Assembly (NCBI GenBank): GCA_024224995.1
Contig: JAAENB010001136.1
Coordinates: 1 to 28,860 of the forward strand
Direction: 5' to 3'
Origin: a bacterium
GTDB taxonomy: Bacteria; Spirochaetota; UBA4802; UBA5550
Length of the DNA stretch: 28,860 nt
The notes beneath the pieces were generated by a model that was not told where the DNA came from, did no database searches, and was given only the letters and a program-made list of their open reading frames with translations. The position numbers were made by a program, and so were the translations under genes. Positions 8,123 to 16,168 of this stretch are shown piece after piece (within the stretch, counting starts at the first letter, position 1; each line of letters begins with the position of its first letter).

Positions 8123-9130
8123 CTATATCCAGGTAACCTGTATTTCTTCTAACAACGTGATCCTTTCTTTCAGTTCTTTAGAAATATAGACGTTCAAATC
8201 AAGATCAATAAGGATAACGCTAATTTTTTTATGAGCACGCAAAAAGGGTTTTGCTTTTTCCGGCCCCATAACAAATATCCCCGTGGCATAGGAATCTGAA
8301 ATTACCGGGTCTTTTGAAATTACCGAAACAGACGCGAATGTCCGGGTAGGGCAGCCGGTTTTAGGATCGATAATGTGGTGGTATCGCTGATTGTTGAACA
8401 TGGCAAACCGTTCATAGTCGCCGCTGGTGGCAATGGTGTCCATATGTTCCAGTTTGATAATAAGCAGCAGTGTTTTGTTCCGGGGGTGAATAAGCCCGGT
8501 ACTCCAGGGCTGCCCGGCTTTTGAACCCAGCACCTGTAAATCACCGCCCGCGTCAACGATCCCGGATGTAATCCCCTTTTTTCTCATGGCTTCAATGCCC
8601 CGTTTTATGGCATAACCCTTAGCAACACCGCCAAGCCCAATCTTCATTTTTTTTGTTTTAAAAGCAACGGAATATGTTTCCCTGTTAAGCTCAATATTGG
8701 CATAATTCACCAGGGGAAGAAGCCGCTCAATATCTTTTTTGGAGGGCGGTGAAAAGGGAGTTTTTTTATAATTCCAGAGATGGGAAATTCCCGCGAAAGA
8801 AATATCAAAGGAGCCGCCTGTTTCAAGCGATATGTTCCGGGCCTGCTCTAATAATGAAAAGGTTTCCGGAGTAATGGCAACTGCTTTTGAGGCAGCAAAA
8901 CGGTTTATTTTATAAACATCACTCTTTTTTTTATAGGGACTCATAAGAGCTTCTATCCGTCCAATTTCTTTAAAAACAGCAGCAGCAGTCTGAGAAGCTG
9001 CGGCAGGATCGGTAATGATCGTAAGGTTAATAAAAGTGCCTATCTGGGGCCGTGACACCTTATGAATGGACTCCCGGCAGGAGACAAAGAACAAGCTTGT
9101 TGATAGTAGTATTATAAGATATTTTTTCAT
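8123..9130 (-). CDS. apbE: FAD:protein FMN transferase, lipoprotein form
   Basis: 335 aa from the ATG at 9130. This start gives a clean lipoprotein signal (MKKYLIILLSTSLFFVSC, Cys18); a longer in-frame start at 9202 would bury it, so I rejected that. Family landmarks in order: GGSFDISFAG, GLGGVAKGYAIKRG, SGIVDAGGDLQVLG, IATSGDYERF, YHHIIDPKTGCPT and SDSYATGIFVMG. These correspond to the FAD-binding and Mg2+-binding blocks of ApbE. The enzyme moves FMN from FAD onto Thr/Ser in D-x-x-S/T-G-A-T motifs outside the cytoplasm. Such a motif is present in the DUF2271-type lipoprotein two genes downstream. There is no clear Shine-Dalgarno. A TTGACA on the minus strand (9166-9161) lies so near the ATG that a very short leader is possible. 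Confidence 0.93.
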   Translation of the reverse strand: MKKYLIILLSTSLFFVSCRESIHKVSRPQIGTFINLTIITDPAAASQTAAAVFKEIGRIEALMSPYKKKSDVYKINRFAASKAVAITPETFSLLEQARNISLETGGSFDISFAGISHLWNYKKTPFSPPSKKDIERLLPLVNYANIELNRETYSVAFKTKKMKIGLGGVAKGYAIKRGIEAMRKKGITSGIVDAGGDLQVLGSKAGQPWSTGLIHPRNKTLLLIIKLEHMDTIATSGDYERFAMFNNQRYHHIIDPKTGCPTRTFASVSVISKDPVISDSYATGIFVMGPEKAKPFLRAHKKISVILIDLDLNVYISKELKERITLLEEIQVTWI

Positions 9131-9176
9131 GGATTGATTCTTAAACAGGAACAGGCTGAATGTCAATAATAAATTT

Positions 9177-9185
9177 CCCCCCCCC
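9177..9185 (-). repeat. Homopolymer tract, nine C (G9 on the apbE strand)
   Basis: A run of nine C residues lies 47-55 bases upstream of the apbE ATG. On the apbE strand it is G9. Runs of this length are prone to slippage. If it falls between promoter elements it could vary expression; the candidate hexamers around it (CAAAAC, then TATTAT after 17 bases) are weak. Confidence 0.5.
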
Positions 9186-9202
9186 GGTGTTTTGCTATAC
9201 AT

Positions 9203-9232
9203 TTGACGGGTTTTTCTGGGAAAAAGTGTTAT
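9203..9232 (+). promoter_or_regulatory. Candidate sigma70-type promoter of the spike operon
   Basis: TTGACG (9203-9208), 18 bases, TGTTAT (9227-9232). A second candidate lies just downstream: TTGATA (9247-9252), 16 bases, TAAAAA (9269-9274). Both point to the gene at 9299; neither is a strong match. Confidence 0.35.
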
Positions 9233-9298
9233 TTCGTATTTTTTACTTGATATCTGTCAATTGTGCGTTAAAAAGGATGATTATTTTTGGGGGGCTCC

Positions 9299-11065
9299 AT
9301 GTTTGATTACAAAGAACTTCGACGTATTTTAACAAAATATTACAATCCTCGTAATTCCACGAGCCGGCTTTTTTATGAAATGAGCTCTGGTAAGAGTACT
9401 TCCGGTAATCCTAAAAAAGGGGGCAAAACCCGTACCAGGTTCCATGTGGCCTATGTTGAAGAAAACCAGGATCCGGATAAATTGGGCCGTATCAGAGTCC
9501 GTTTTCCGCAATGGGGGGAAGGATTTATTTCTCAGTGGATTCCCCTGATCCGTCCCTTTTCGGGCCCCAATATGGGCTTCTGGGCTCTGCCGGAAATTGA
9601 CGAAAAGGTACTCTGTATTTTTATTGGCGACAATACAGTACGTCCCATGGCTATGGGCTCGATTTATGGCCCTGAAACCGGGATCCCCGTTGATGATGTT
9701 ACCGACAATAATATCCGTATTTTAACTTCCCGCACAGGCTCCAATATTATTTTCGACGATACCGATGGTGAAGAAAAATTGATCGTTTCCATGAAAGATG
9801 GCAAAATGCGCATGGTCCTGGATAAAGCCAAAGGCATGCAAATAGTTAACGAGCTGGGTGATATTTCTCTGAAGTGTAGAAAATTGACGATTAAAGCCGG
9901 TGATACTGCTTCTATTGTTACCAAAAAAGCCCTTAAGATCACTGCTCAAAAAGAACTGTCTATTAAATCGGCCAAAGGAGCCAATTTTAAGGCTTCCGGA
10001 GACCTTATTGTTAAAGGGCAGAAGATTGAGCTTAAAGGCTCCTCCGGGGTTACGGCCCAGATGAAGCAGATTGCGGCCAAAGATGACCAGGTTGTGGGTG
10101 TTGATACTCATATTGAAATGGTTCCGGCAGGCCCTTCCATGGTTCCCACGCCCATTCCTAATCCCTATATCGGCAAACTGGCCGATAAACTCTCTACTGA
10201 TGTTGAGGTTAAAGGCAAACCTGCGGCAGTGAAAGGCTCCAAATCAAAAGCCACGCCAGGGCATATTCCCATGCCCCCGGGGGTCCAGTTCCAGAAGGCC
10301 CCCACGAATGAAGGAGAGGTTACTATGGGGACGGTACCGACGGTCCTGGTAAACGGTAAGGAAGTTGCCGTGCTGGGTTCCATGGTTAAAACCTGTGGTG
10401 ATCCTATGGATATGGAGACCTGTTCTATTATTGCTGCCGGTGCCGCAGTGTATCTGCCCATTGTTATTCCCGGGCTGGAGTACGCCTATGATGCCAGGCA
10501 GGGCGGAACGCAGTTTAATCCCCGTGATCCCGTTGCCAAACAGGCGAGTCCCGGAGATGCCAAAACGCCGAGTTTAAGTGATCCCAGGTGGAATCCCGAA
10601 GAGGCTGCCATTGGTGAAGAGGTGAAGCTGGAGGTTACCTGTACTGATCAGTACGATAATGCCGCTGTTCATTTTACTATCTGGCAAGACGGAGCCGACA
10701 AAAGCAAAGAGCCGCCGGTTAAAAAAGTATCGGGCCCGAATAAGGGCGGTAAAGCCGAAGCTCATTGGCGGTATCATTATATTGATGATCCAGATGTCCG
10801 GTTGACTGCAAAACCGAAGTTTTTATTCGAGGCCGAAAGCTTTAAGTGCGATAAGGTAGAGAGTCCGGCTGTTGAGTTTAGTGCCAATATCGTAATTGAT
10901 TGCGAGGATGCTTTTGGAAATATAATAAAGAACATGAATTATACATTAACGCTGCCCGACGGCAGTACCGTTGACGGGAATACCGGTGATGAGGGGAAAA
11001 TTGAGGAAGAAGATCTCATTCCCGGCAGGGTTGAGATTGAATTTAAATTAAATGAAGATAATTAA
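9299..11065 (+). CDS. Contractile injection spike: gp5/VgrG-type OB fold, beta-helix, PAAR-like region, Ig-like tail
   Basis: 588 aa from the ATG at 9299 (a TTG four codons earlier is possible). Residues about 46-125 are a phage-baseplate OB fold: DPDKLGRIRVRFPQWGEG, SQWIPLIRP, GFWALPEIDEKVLCIF, RPMAMGSIYGPETG. Residues about 140-245 are short alternating beta strands ending ITAQKELSIKSAKG...LIVKGQKIELKG, like the gp5 needle helix. Residues about 255-395 fit a PAAR-like region: VDTHIEMVPAGPSMVPTPIP, KGKPAAVKGS, TPGHIPMPPG, TVLVNGKEVAVLGSMVKTCG. Residues about 410-588 are two beta-sandwich extensions, the second reading YTLTLPDGSTVDGNTGDEG. No gp27-like N-terminal domain is present, so it differs from full T6SS VgrG and is nearer to eCIS spikes. 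It leads a five-gene operon of probable cargo. Which machine it serves is unknown. Confidence 0.88.
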   Translation: MFDYKELRRILTKYYNPRNSTSRLFYEMSSGKSTSGNPKKGGKTRTRFHVAYVEENQDPDKLGRIRVRFPQWGEGFISQWIPLIRPFSGPNMGFWALPEIDEKVLCIFIGDNTVRPMAMGSIYGPETGIPVDDVTDNNIRILTSRTGSNIIFDDTDGEEKLIVSMKDGKMRMVLDKAKGMQIVNELGDISLKCRKLTIKAGDTASIVTKKALKITAQKELSIKSAKGANFKASGDLIVKGQKIELKGSSGVTAQMKQIAAKDDQVVGVDTHIEMVPAGPSMVPTPIPNPYIGKLADKLSTDVEVKGKPAAVKGSKSKATPGHIPMPPGVQFQKAPTNEGEVTMGTVPTVLVNGKEVAVLGSMVKTCGDPMDMETCSIIAAGAAVYLPIVIPGLEYAYDARQGGTQFNPRDPVAKQASPGDAKTPSLSDPRWNPEEAAIGEEVKLEVTCTDQYDNAAVHFTIWQDGADKSKEPPVKKVSGPNKGGKAEAHWRYHYIDDPDVRLTAKPKFLFEAESFKCDKVESPAVEFSANIVIDCEDAFGNIIKNMNYTLTLPDGSTVDGNTGDEGKIEEEDLIPGRVEIEFKLNEDN

Positions 11066-11083
11066 TGTTATACAGGTGGAAAT

Positions 11084-11500
11084 ATGACTGAATCAACTGA
11101 CTCAAGCGACTCTACGCCTCCGGTTAAGGAAAAAAAGCTTGGTGCTAATGAACTGAAAGAAAAGATTTCTCTTGAAACCGGTAAGCACTATAAATTGATC
11201 TTTCCCACGCTTCGGCTCTCCCTGGAAAAGATCCGTTTTGAAGAGCCGGGTACGGATAGTACAAAGTTCGTTTTATTCAGCACTGATGATGAATCGTATA
11301 AAAGATCGGTTACGGTTTCCAGTGATAAAATCGAAAAAGGCGACTGGTTTGACCTGTTCTTTCCCGGTATCAGGGAGGATTTGCATTATACGCTGGAGGT
11401 TCATCCCAATGGTGAGGAAGAGGATAAGTATGTATCCTTTGAAAATGAGCCCGGGAGAAATTTTCTCGAGGTTCCGGAGGAAGAGGAGGTTGAAGAGTGA
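11084..11500 (+). CDS. Small acidic beta-rich protein of the spike operon
   Basis: 138 aa. There is no signal peptide. After a Ser/Thr/Pro-rich start, residues about 35-125 alternate strands (HYKLIFPTLRLSLEKIRFEE, KFVLFSTDD, SVTVSSDKIEKGDWFDLFFP, HYTLEVHPNGEEEDKYVSFE) and look like a single beta-sandwich. It ends in an acidic tail (EEEEVEE). Small proteins with this Y-T-L-E-V-x-P-x-G-x-x-x-x-Y-x-x-F-E pattern occur next to VgrG/PAAR genes, as far as I recall. It starts 18 bases after the spike gene with AGGTGG before the ATG, and its stop overlaps the next start (GTGA), so the three genes are co-translated. A structural adaptor between spike and cargo is a reasonable guess, no more. Confidence 0.8.
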   Translation: MTESTDSSDSTPPVKEKKLGANELKEKISLETGKHYKLIFPTLRLSLEKIRFEEPGTDSTKFVLFSTDDESYKRSVTVSSDKIEKGDWFDLFFPGIREDLHYTLEVHPNGEEEDKYVSFENEPGRNFLEVPEEEEVEE

Positions 11501-13164
11501 GTAGAAGATCGGCGTATCATGTACACCCTACTTTTTATATTATTAAAAAGAAATATTTGGACGAGGATTTTGCTTATCCCTCTGTAATTGATTTCTGGGC
11601 CGATACCTGGCGGGGGAATAGCTCGGCCCTTGCTGAAAACCTGGCATTTTGGAAAAGTTTTGATCCCACTTGCGCGGAATGTAAAAAAGCGTCGACTCTG
11701 TCGGCCCTTCGAACACATTTTTTTGCAAAACATCTTACAACATATTTTAATATACTTCGTCCGGGAACTATATTTGCCTCTACTGTTGATTCAAGACCTA
11801 TTAGAAATACCAGTGGACAGCCTCTTCCGGATAGTAAAATAAAAATTCTTTTGAGTAATGATGCCTCAAGTACTGAATATAAAAATGTTAGTGATACTCT
11901 GGAGCCTACACCGGGTAGTAACAAACCAGCATGGTTTTGGGAAGGGATGATATATAAAGGCACGGTGGCCTCCAAACAGGGGCAGCCCTGTTACCCGGGG
12001 AAAGATGCGAGAAAAAATTTTTGCTACCCCGGAACCGACTATTTCTGGGTTGACCAGACCTGTAATTTTTATATTCACAAAGGAGGGGAGTATATTCAGA
12101 AGTATCCTGATTATGTGAAGAAGAAAATATCTGCTGATGATATGATTAAGGAAACAAAGATTTGTGATACTACCGGCAAAAATGCAACAGATGCAAAGAA
12201 AGAAAGAGCCATGAAATGGTCCGAAGTCAAATTGAAAAAAAATGCGGATTTTTTTACTCCCGTAAGAATTAATGGAAAAATTGCGGGATTGAAGCTGTTT
12301 TTAATGCCCAAATTGAAGAAAGAAGTATTTTTTGGCATACGATTTGAGCTTGATCAGTATAATATTGAAAACAGAACACAAAAGGTTGAAATAGTTGCCA
12401 GGGATTGGAAAGAAAGTAAATCTGATGCTTATTACCTGGATGACCTGGATGGCGTTGGAGACTCAAAGAGCGCGACCCCCATGTATTCGTTAAAAGATGC
12501 AAATGTAATAATAAAAGAAGAAAAAGATCCTAAGAAAAAAACCTTTGATTGCAGTAAAATGGAAGTTACCGGAACGAATACAGATGATTTAAAAAAATAT
12601 ACTTGCTATTTGCTGCGAAGTCTTTTAACGAGCACAGGCGATAATTTATACTCAAAGGAAGCGGATGAAGATAACTACGAGAATATGAAGGGAATAGTGC
12701 TCTTGCAGAAAAAAAAACAGGAAGCCCTTGGTAAAGGTATTGGAATTAGAACTTTTCGTTCTAAAACGGTTGAAAATATAAAGTGGGAAACCAATACTCC
12801 GTGGGATTCATATCGCCTCGTACCTGGAAATACAAGCAGTGCAATTGCCGAAGATAAAGCTACAGAGATGATGAGTATGATGGTCAATTTATACCTGAAA
12901 ATGAAATACAACGGAATTGAAGGTATTTACGCGCTTGAACCAGACGGAACTATTAAGGCTAAAACAACTATTACGGAAGAAAAATTTCAAGAATTAGCTT
13001 GTAAAAATTTTTGGACATGCCCTGAAAGTTCTGCGAATTCTTTGAAACCCGGTATCCAACGATTTTTTGTGTTACTTGAGCAGCAGGTAAAAGACCCGGA
13101 GAAATTTTTAATAAAGTATGTATACTGTGACGGAGATCTGATGTTTGCGGGCAAAAAAGTATGA
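11497..13164 (+). CDS. Unrecognised 555-aa protein, candidate injected effector
   Basis: I do not recognise this family. The GTG start overlaps the previous stop (GTGA) and has AGGAGG upstream. There is no signal peptide or transmembrane segment. Visible features: an aromatic N-terminus (YHVHPTFYIIKKKYLDEDF), a CAEC pair near residue 60, two CYPG tetrapeptides near residues 164 and 175 followed by DYFWVDQTCNFYIH, a Lys-rich middle (residues about 210-340) and a C-terminus ending QRFFVLLEQQVKDPEKFLIKY. The paired Cys and His residues could bind metal or form disulfides. Base composition is clearly more AT-rich than in the spike gene. The position directly behind spike and adaptor, the lack of a secretion signal and the size suit a delivered cargo protein. 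Confidence 0.85.
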   Translation: MSRRSAYHVHPTFYIIKKKYLDEDFAYPSVIDFWADTWRGNSSALAENLAFWKSFDPTCAECKKASTLSALRTHFFAKHLTTYFNILRPGTIFASTVDSRPIRNTSGQPLPDSKIKILLSNDASSTEYKNVSDTLEPTPGSNKPAWFWEGMIYKGTVASKQGQPCYPGKDARKNFCYPGTDYFWVDQTCNFYIHKGGEYIQKYPDYVKKKISADDMIKETKICDTTGKNATDAKKERAMKWSEVKLKKNADFFTPVRINGKIAGLKLFLMPKLKKEVFFGIRFELDQYNIENRTQKVEIVARDWKESKSDAYYLDDLDGVGDSKSATPMYSLKDANVIIKEEKDPKKKTFDCSKMEVTGTNTDDLKKYTCYLLRSLLTSTGDNLYSKEADEDNYENMKGIVLLQKKKQEALGKGIGIRTFRSKTVENIKWETNTPWDSYRLVPGNTSSAIAEDKATEMMSMMVNLYLKMKYNGIEGIYALEPDGTIKAKTTITEEKFQELACKNFWTCPESSANSLKPGIQRFFVLLEQQVKDPEKFLIKYVYCDGDLMFAGKKV

Positions 13165-13174
13165 CAGGTAAAAA

Positions 13175-14791
13175 GTGAAGATGAAAAAAACGATATTTTT
13201 GTTAGTGCTGTATTGTTGTATCATTAATTGTTGTTCTCCACGAATAAAAACAATAGGAAAAACGATGAAAGAACTAAACGTTTCCATAACAACTCAACCG
13301 GTTTTACTGAATAAAAATATTTCCGGTAAACGCGCCATTGCTATCATTGAACCGCTAACTGAATCGCTTCTGTATATTTGTGATATACAAAATAATCGCT
13401 GTACTGATTCTATAACGGCTCAAGATGACGTGCGTTATGAAAATATATACCAATCGCTCGGTGTGTGTGTTGATACCGATAAACAGGAAGACCTGGTATT
13501 CATTGAGAATAGCGGGGAGCTTTTTGCCTTCAATGAAAGTGGTAAACTGCTTTCAGGGTATCCCACAAAAAAATGGGATGAGCCATTTGACTCCATGAGT
13601 AAAAAAATATTCAATGCAGTTGATATTAACAATGATGGTAAAAAAGAATTACTGTTATTTATGAATCTTTTCCCGGAAGGAGATCAGCCAAACACATATT
13701 TTGATATAATTGATCTCAAAGGGCAGTCCTTGCTTCCGGAACGTATTGCCCTGCCCGGAAGAATATATGGAATCACCCCGGTGCTGATAGATCTAAAATA
13801 TTTACTTGTTTTCAGTGTATCGCGGGATAACAAAGAAATATTTTTTAACAGGATAACCCTTGCGGGGGATCCGGGCATAGCGAGTTTTCCTGTTGAACTT
13901 AAAAACTTTCCTGATGTTTATTCCGAAATTAAGGACAATATATTTGATTTTAATAATACAAGCAGCTATGTAAGCATGGTGCCCCTGGGAGTTGACAACA
14001 AGGTTGCGCTCTCAACAGGCATTTCTCCGTTTATTATTATAATTGATTATATGACCGGCAAGGAGCATTCCATAGAAATAAAAGATGCGGGCAGAATTAC
14101 CCATATGGCGACCGGGATCATAAAAGGAAAACTTTCATCAAAAGAGGTTCTGTATGTATTGGATGAGAAGGAAAAAAAGGTATACCGGTTGGATAAAAAA
14201 CTCCGGGTAAAAAAACATTGTGACTTGAACCTGGATAGTGATTTTTTCTGTTCTAATTTTTATGCAGCTTCATCAAATAAGGCAAAAATAAATTATATTG
14301 TCTCTGTTTTTGAAAAAAGGCCGCACCTGGGTATTGATGAAACATTTGAAAAGTATGGTGATCCGGAATATGAAAAGAAAAAGAAAAAAGAGATTGCTCA
14401 ATTTACGTATGACCGGTTAAAAACCTGGGATTTTCCTCCGGAACATATTGAGGCTAACAAACGGGCTTTGACTGACGCTAAGATGGGGTACCTGGATGAA
14501 AAATTCAGTATGGAAGAATTGGTCGATTTGCAAAGCCCTTCTCCTATTATTAATATCATCATACTTGCAGATGACGGTAATAAGATTCAAATAGTTTCAA
14601 GGGAAACAATTAAAGGATATACGACCTATTATGATAACAAAAGCAATACCATTCGTCTTATGTGTTACCGTGAAAATGAGAACAGCTACCCTGTTTATAT
14701 ACTTTGTTTAAGAGAACAGAAAAATATGCCGTCTCGTGAACACCAGTGGAAAAGTATAATAAAGTTGATCCCATTGGATAAATTGAAATAA
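13175..14791 (+). CDS. Lipoprotein with propeller-like features, candidate immunity protein
   Basis: 538 aa from GTG 13175, or two codons shorter from ATG 13181; AGG six bases before the GTG favours the longer form. The N-terminus is a short hydrophobic signal ending INCC, giving a lipidated Cys19 (Asn at -1 is unusual but tolerated in some spirochaetal lipoboxes). Near residue 148 is VDINNDGKKELLLF, the Asp-rich loop found in FG-GAP/integrin-type propeller blades; strand pairs such as ITHMATGIIKGK and KVYRLDKKL follow. Ten bases separate it from the preceding gene and ten from the next. Being the only exported product among cytoplasmic-type cargo genes, it could protect the producer's envelope against the adjacent phospholipase. 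That role is inferred; a surface receptor function is an alternative. Confidence 0.82.
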   Translation: MKMKKTIFLLVLYCCIINCCSPRIKTIGKTMKELNVSITTQPVLLNKNISGKRAIAIIEPLTESLLYICDIQNNRCTDSITAQDDVRYENIYQSLGVCVDTDKQEDLVFIENSGELFAFNESGKLLSGYPTKKWDEPFDSMSKKIFNAVDINNDGKKELLLFMNLFPEGDQPNTYFDIIDLKGQSLLPERIALPGRIYGITPVLIDLKYLLVFSVSRDNKEIFFNRITLAGDPGIASFPVELKNFPDVYSEIKDNIFDFNNTSSYVSMVPLGVDNKVALSTGISPFIIIIDYMTGKEHSIEIKDAGRITHMATGIIKGKLSSKEVLYVLDEKEKKVYRLDKKLRVKKHCDLNLDSDFFCSNFYAASSNKAKINYIVSVFEKRPHLGIDETFEKYGDPEYEKKKKKEIAQFTYDRLKTWDFPPEHIEANKRALTDAKMGYLDEKFSMEELVDLQSPSPIINIIILADDGNKIQIVSRETIKGYTTYYDNKSNTIRLMCYRENENSYPVYILCLREQKNMPSREHQWKSIIKLIPLDKLK

Positions 14792-14801
14792 GGAGATCGA
14801 T

Positions 14802-16166
14802 ATGCCCCATTCTATAACTCATATGTATGTTGTCGCAAATTCTTTTGATAAATTTAACACGGCTGGACTGGGATCTGATAAATATGCTGCCGCAATAACA
14901 AAATTTTTTGACAGTAACAAGAAGCTTCATAAGTACGCACAGAAGGGAGAAACAAGCAAATACCGGTCCGATAAGAAATGTACAATGGCTGGATTGGTTT
15001 ACCTGGGAAGCTTTGGTCCGGATTTTTTTTATATACCAAGACCGGTAAAAAATGAAGCTGTAAAAAAACAGAATAGTACTATTGCTGATATTGGGCATTA
15101 CAATAAAACTGGATCATTAGTGGTCTGGGCATTGATGAATCTCAAAAAAAGAATGGAAAATCAGGATCCTATTATTCAAGAAAATTTGTATGAATTGGCA
15201 TATTGGATGGGGTATATGAGCCACATCGCGGTAGATTCAGTACTACATCCGTTTATAAACAGTATAGTTGGGGCTTATCCTATTTTGCGTGAATTGTTCA
15301 GTATGCCGGGTGTGACCAGCGATTATCTTGCGAATGAAGTTGGGCAGAGCTTAAAATTTCATTATGTTCTGGAAACATACCTGGATGCGTTTTTGTTGTA
15401 TCATAAAATGAGCAAAAAAGTTCTTTATAGTGAATATGGTCCCAGTAAATATAAGTTTGATGGTGACCAGAGCGTAAACATGGCTAATGCCGGAGCCACG
15501 ATATTACTGCGGAATTCGAATTCTTCTCCTAATCCCTCAAGATTTTCTGTAACACGAAGATTTATTGATTTTTATAATTTTCAGAAAGCTACTAATTTTT
15601 CAAAGAATTCAGATGGAACTTTTACATATCCATATTCCAGGGGATTAAAGCAGGAAAAGGAAGTGAATAATTATTTTAATGATGTAAGTGGTCCGGGAAA
15701 TGAAAAGTATGTGCAATTTGAAAATTTTATTATCGACAGTCTTCCGGAAAGAGGGCAGTTAAAAAAAGACCATATAAAACGTCTTGTCCATCCGGAAACA
15801 TTTTTTAACTATTGTGAAAAAGCAAAAAAAATGACTCTTGATATGTGGAAAGAAACTATCGCATATTTGCAAAATCCAATATTTTGCCGCACTACAAATA
15901 AACCCATAGAAATTGCGGAAGATCTCTACAAAGCAAAAGAATTTTTTCCCATCCTGGGACAGCACTGGAACCTGGATACGGGATTTAAGGCCGAGGTTAC
16001 TCCAAAGACGGATAAAAAGAAAGATTTATTTACAGAGAAATTTCATCCAAAGTTTGAAACGGGAACTACCCCAAAAAAGGAGTCCGAATTATATAGGAAG
16101 CTCTTGATTGTATTTGGTTTGAGATATGTGTCCTGTATCGATAAGAAAATGAAAGATTATTCATAA
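14802..16166 (+). CDS. Zinc-dependent phospholipase C-like protein, candidate effector
   Basis: 454 aa. It starts MPHSITHMYVV with no signal peptide and a strong AAGGAG. Residues 62-77 (MAGLVYLGSFGPDFFY), His99 in ADIGHY, the block AYWMGYMSHIAVDSVLHP (His141, Asp145, His149) and HYVLETYLDAFLLY (His187, Glu191, Asp195) reproduce the order of metal ligands in the zinc-dependent phospholipase C family (PF00882). The catalytic part fills about residues 1-210; residues 210-454 are Lys- and aromatic-rich and unrecognised. Members hydrolyse phospholipid head groups, or in some cases act as other metal-dependent hydrolases. As the last gene of the spike operon and lacking its own export signal, it is a good candidate for an injected membrane-damaging toxin. 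It is AT-rich, and it ends two bases from the convergent HAD gene. Confidence 0.85.
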   Translation: MPHSITHMYVVANSFDKFNTAGLGSDKYAAAITKFFDSNKKLHKYAQKGETSKYRSDKKCTMAGLVYLGSFGPDFFYIPRPVKNEAVKKQNSTIADIGHYNKTGSLVVWALMNLKKRMENQDPIIQENLYELAYWMGYMSHIAVDSVLHPFINSIVGAYPILRELFSMPGVTSDYLANEVGQSLKFHYVLETYLDAFLLYHKMSKKVLYSEYGPSKYKFDGDQSVNMANAGATILLRNSNSSPNPSRFSVTRRFIDFYNFQKATNFSKNSDGTFTYPYSRGLKQEKEVNNYFNDVSGPGNEKYVQFENFIIDSLPERGQLKKDHIKRLVHPETFFNYCEKAKKMTLDMWKETIAYLQNPIFCRTTNKPIEIAEDLYKAKEFFPILGQHWNLDTGFKAEVTPKTDKKKDLFTEKFHPKFETGTTPKKESELYRKLLIVFGLRYVSCIDKKMKDYS

Positions 16167-16168
16167 AG

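Noticed and set aside
9131..9202. A 24-residue N-terminal extension of ApbE
   Set aside because: It runs through the G9 tract and would place the lipoprotein signal internally; the ATG at 9130 gives a normal lipobox.
9299..16166. A complete type VI secretion system or prophage tail module
   Set aside because: No sheath, tube, baseplate wedge, ClpV, terminase or capsid gene is recognisable in the window; only the spike and probable cargo are present.
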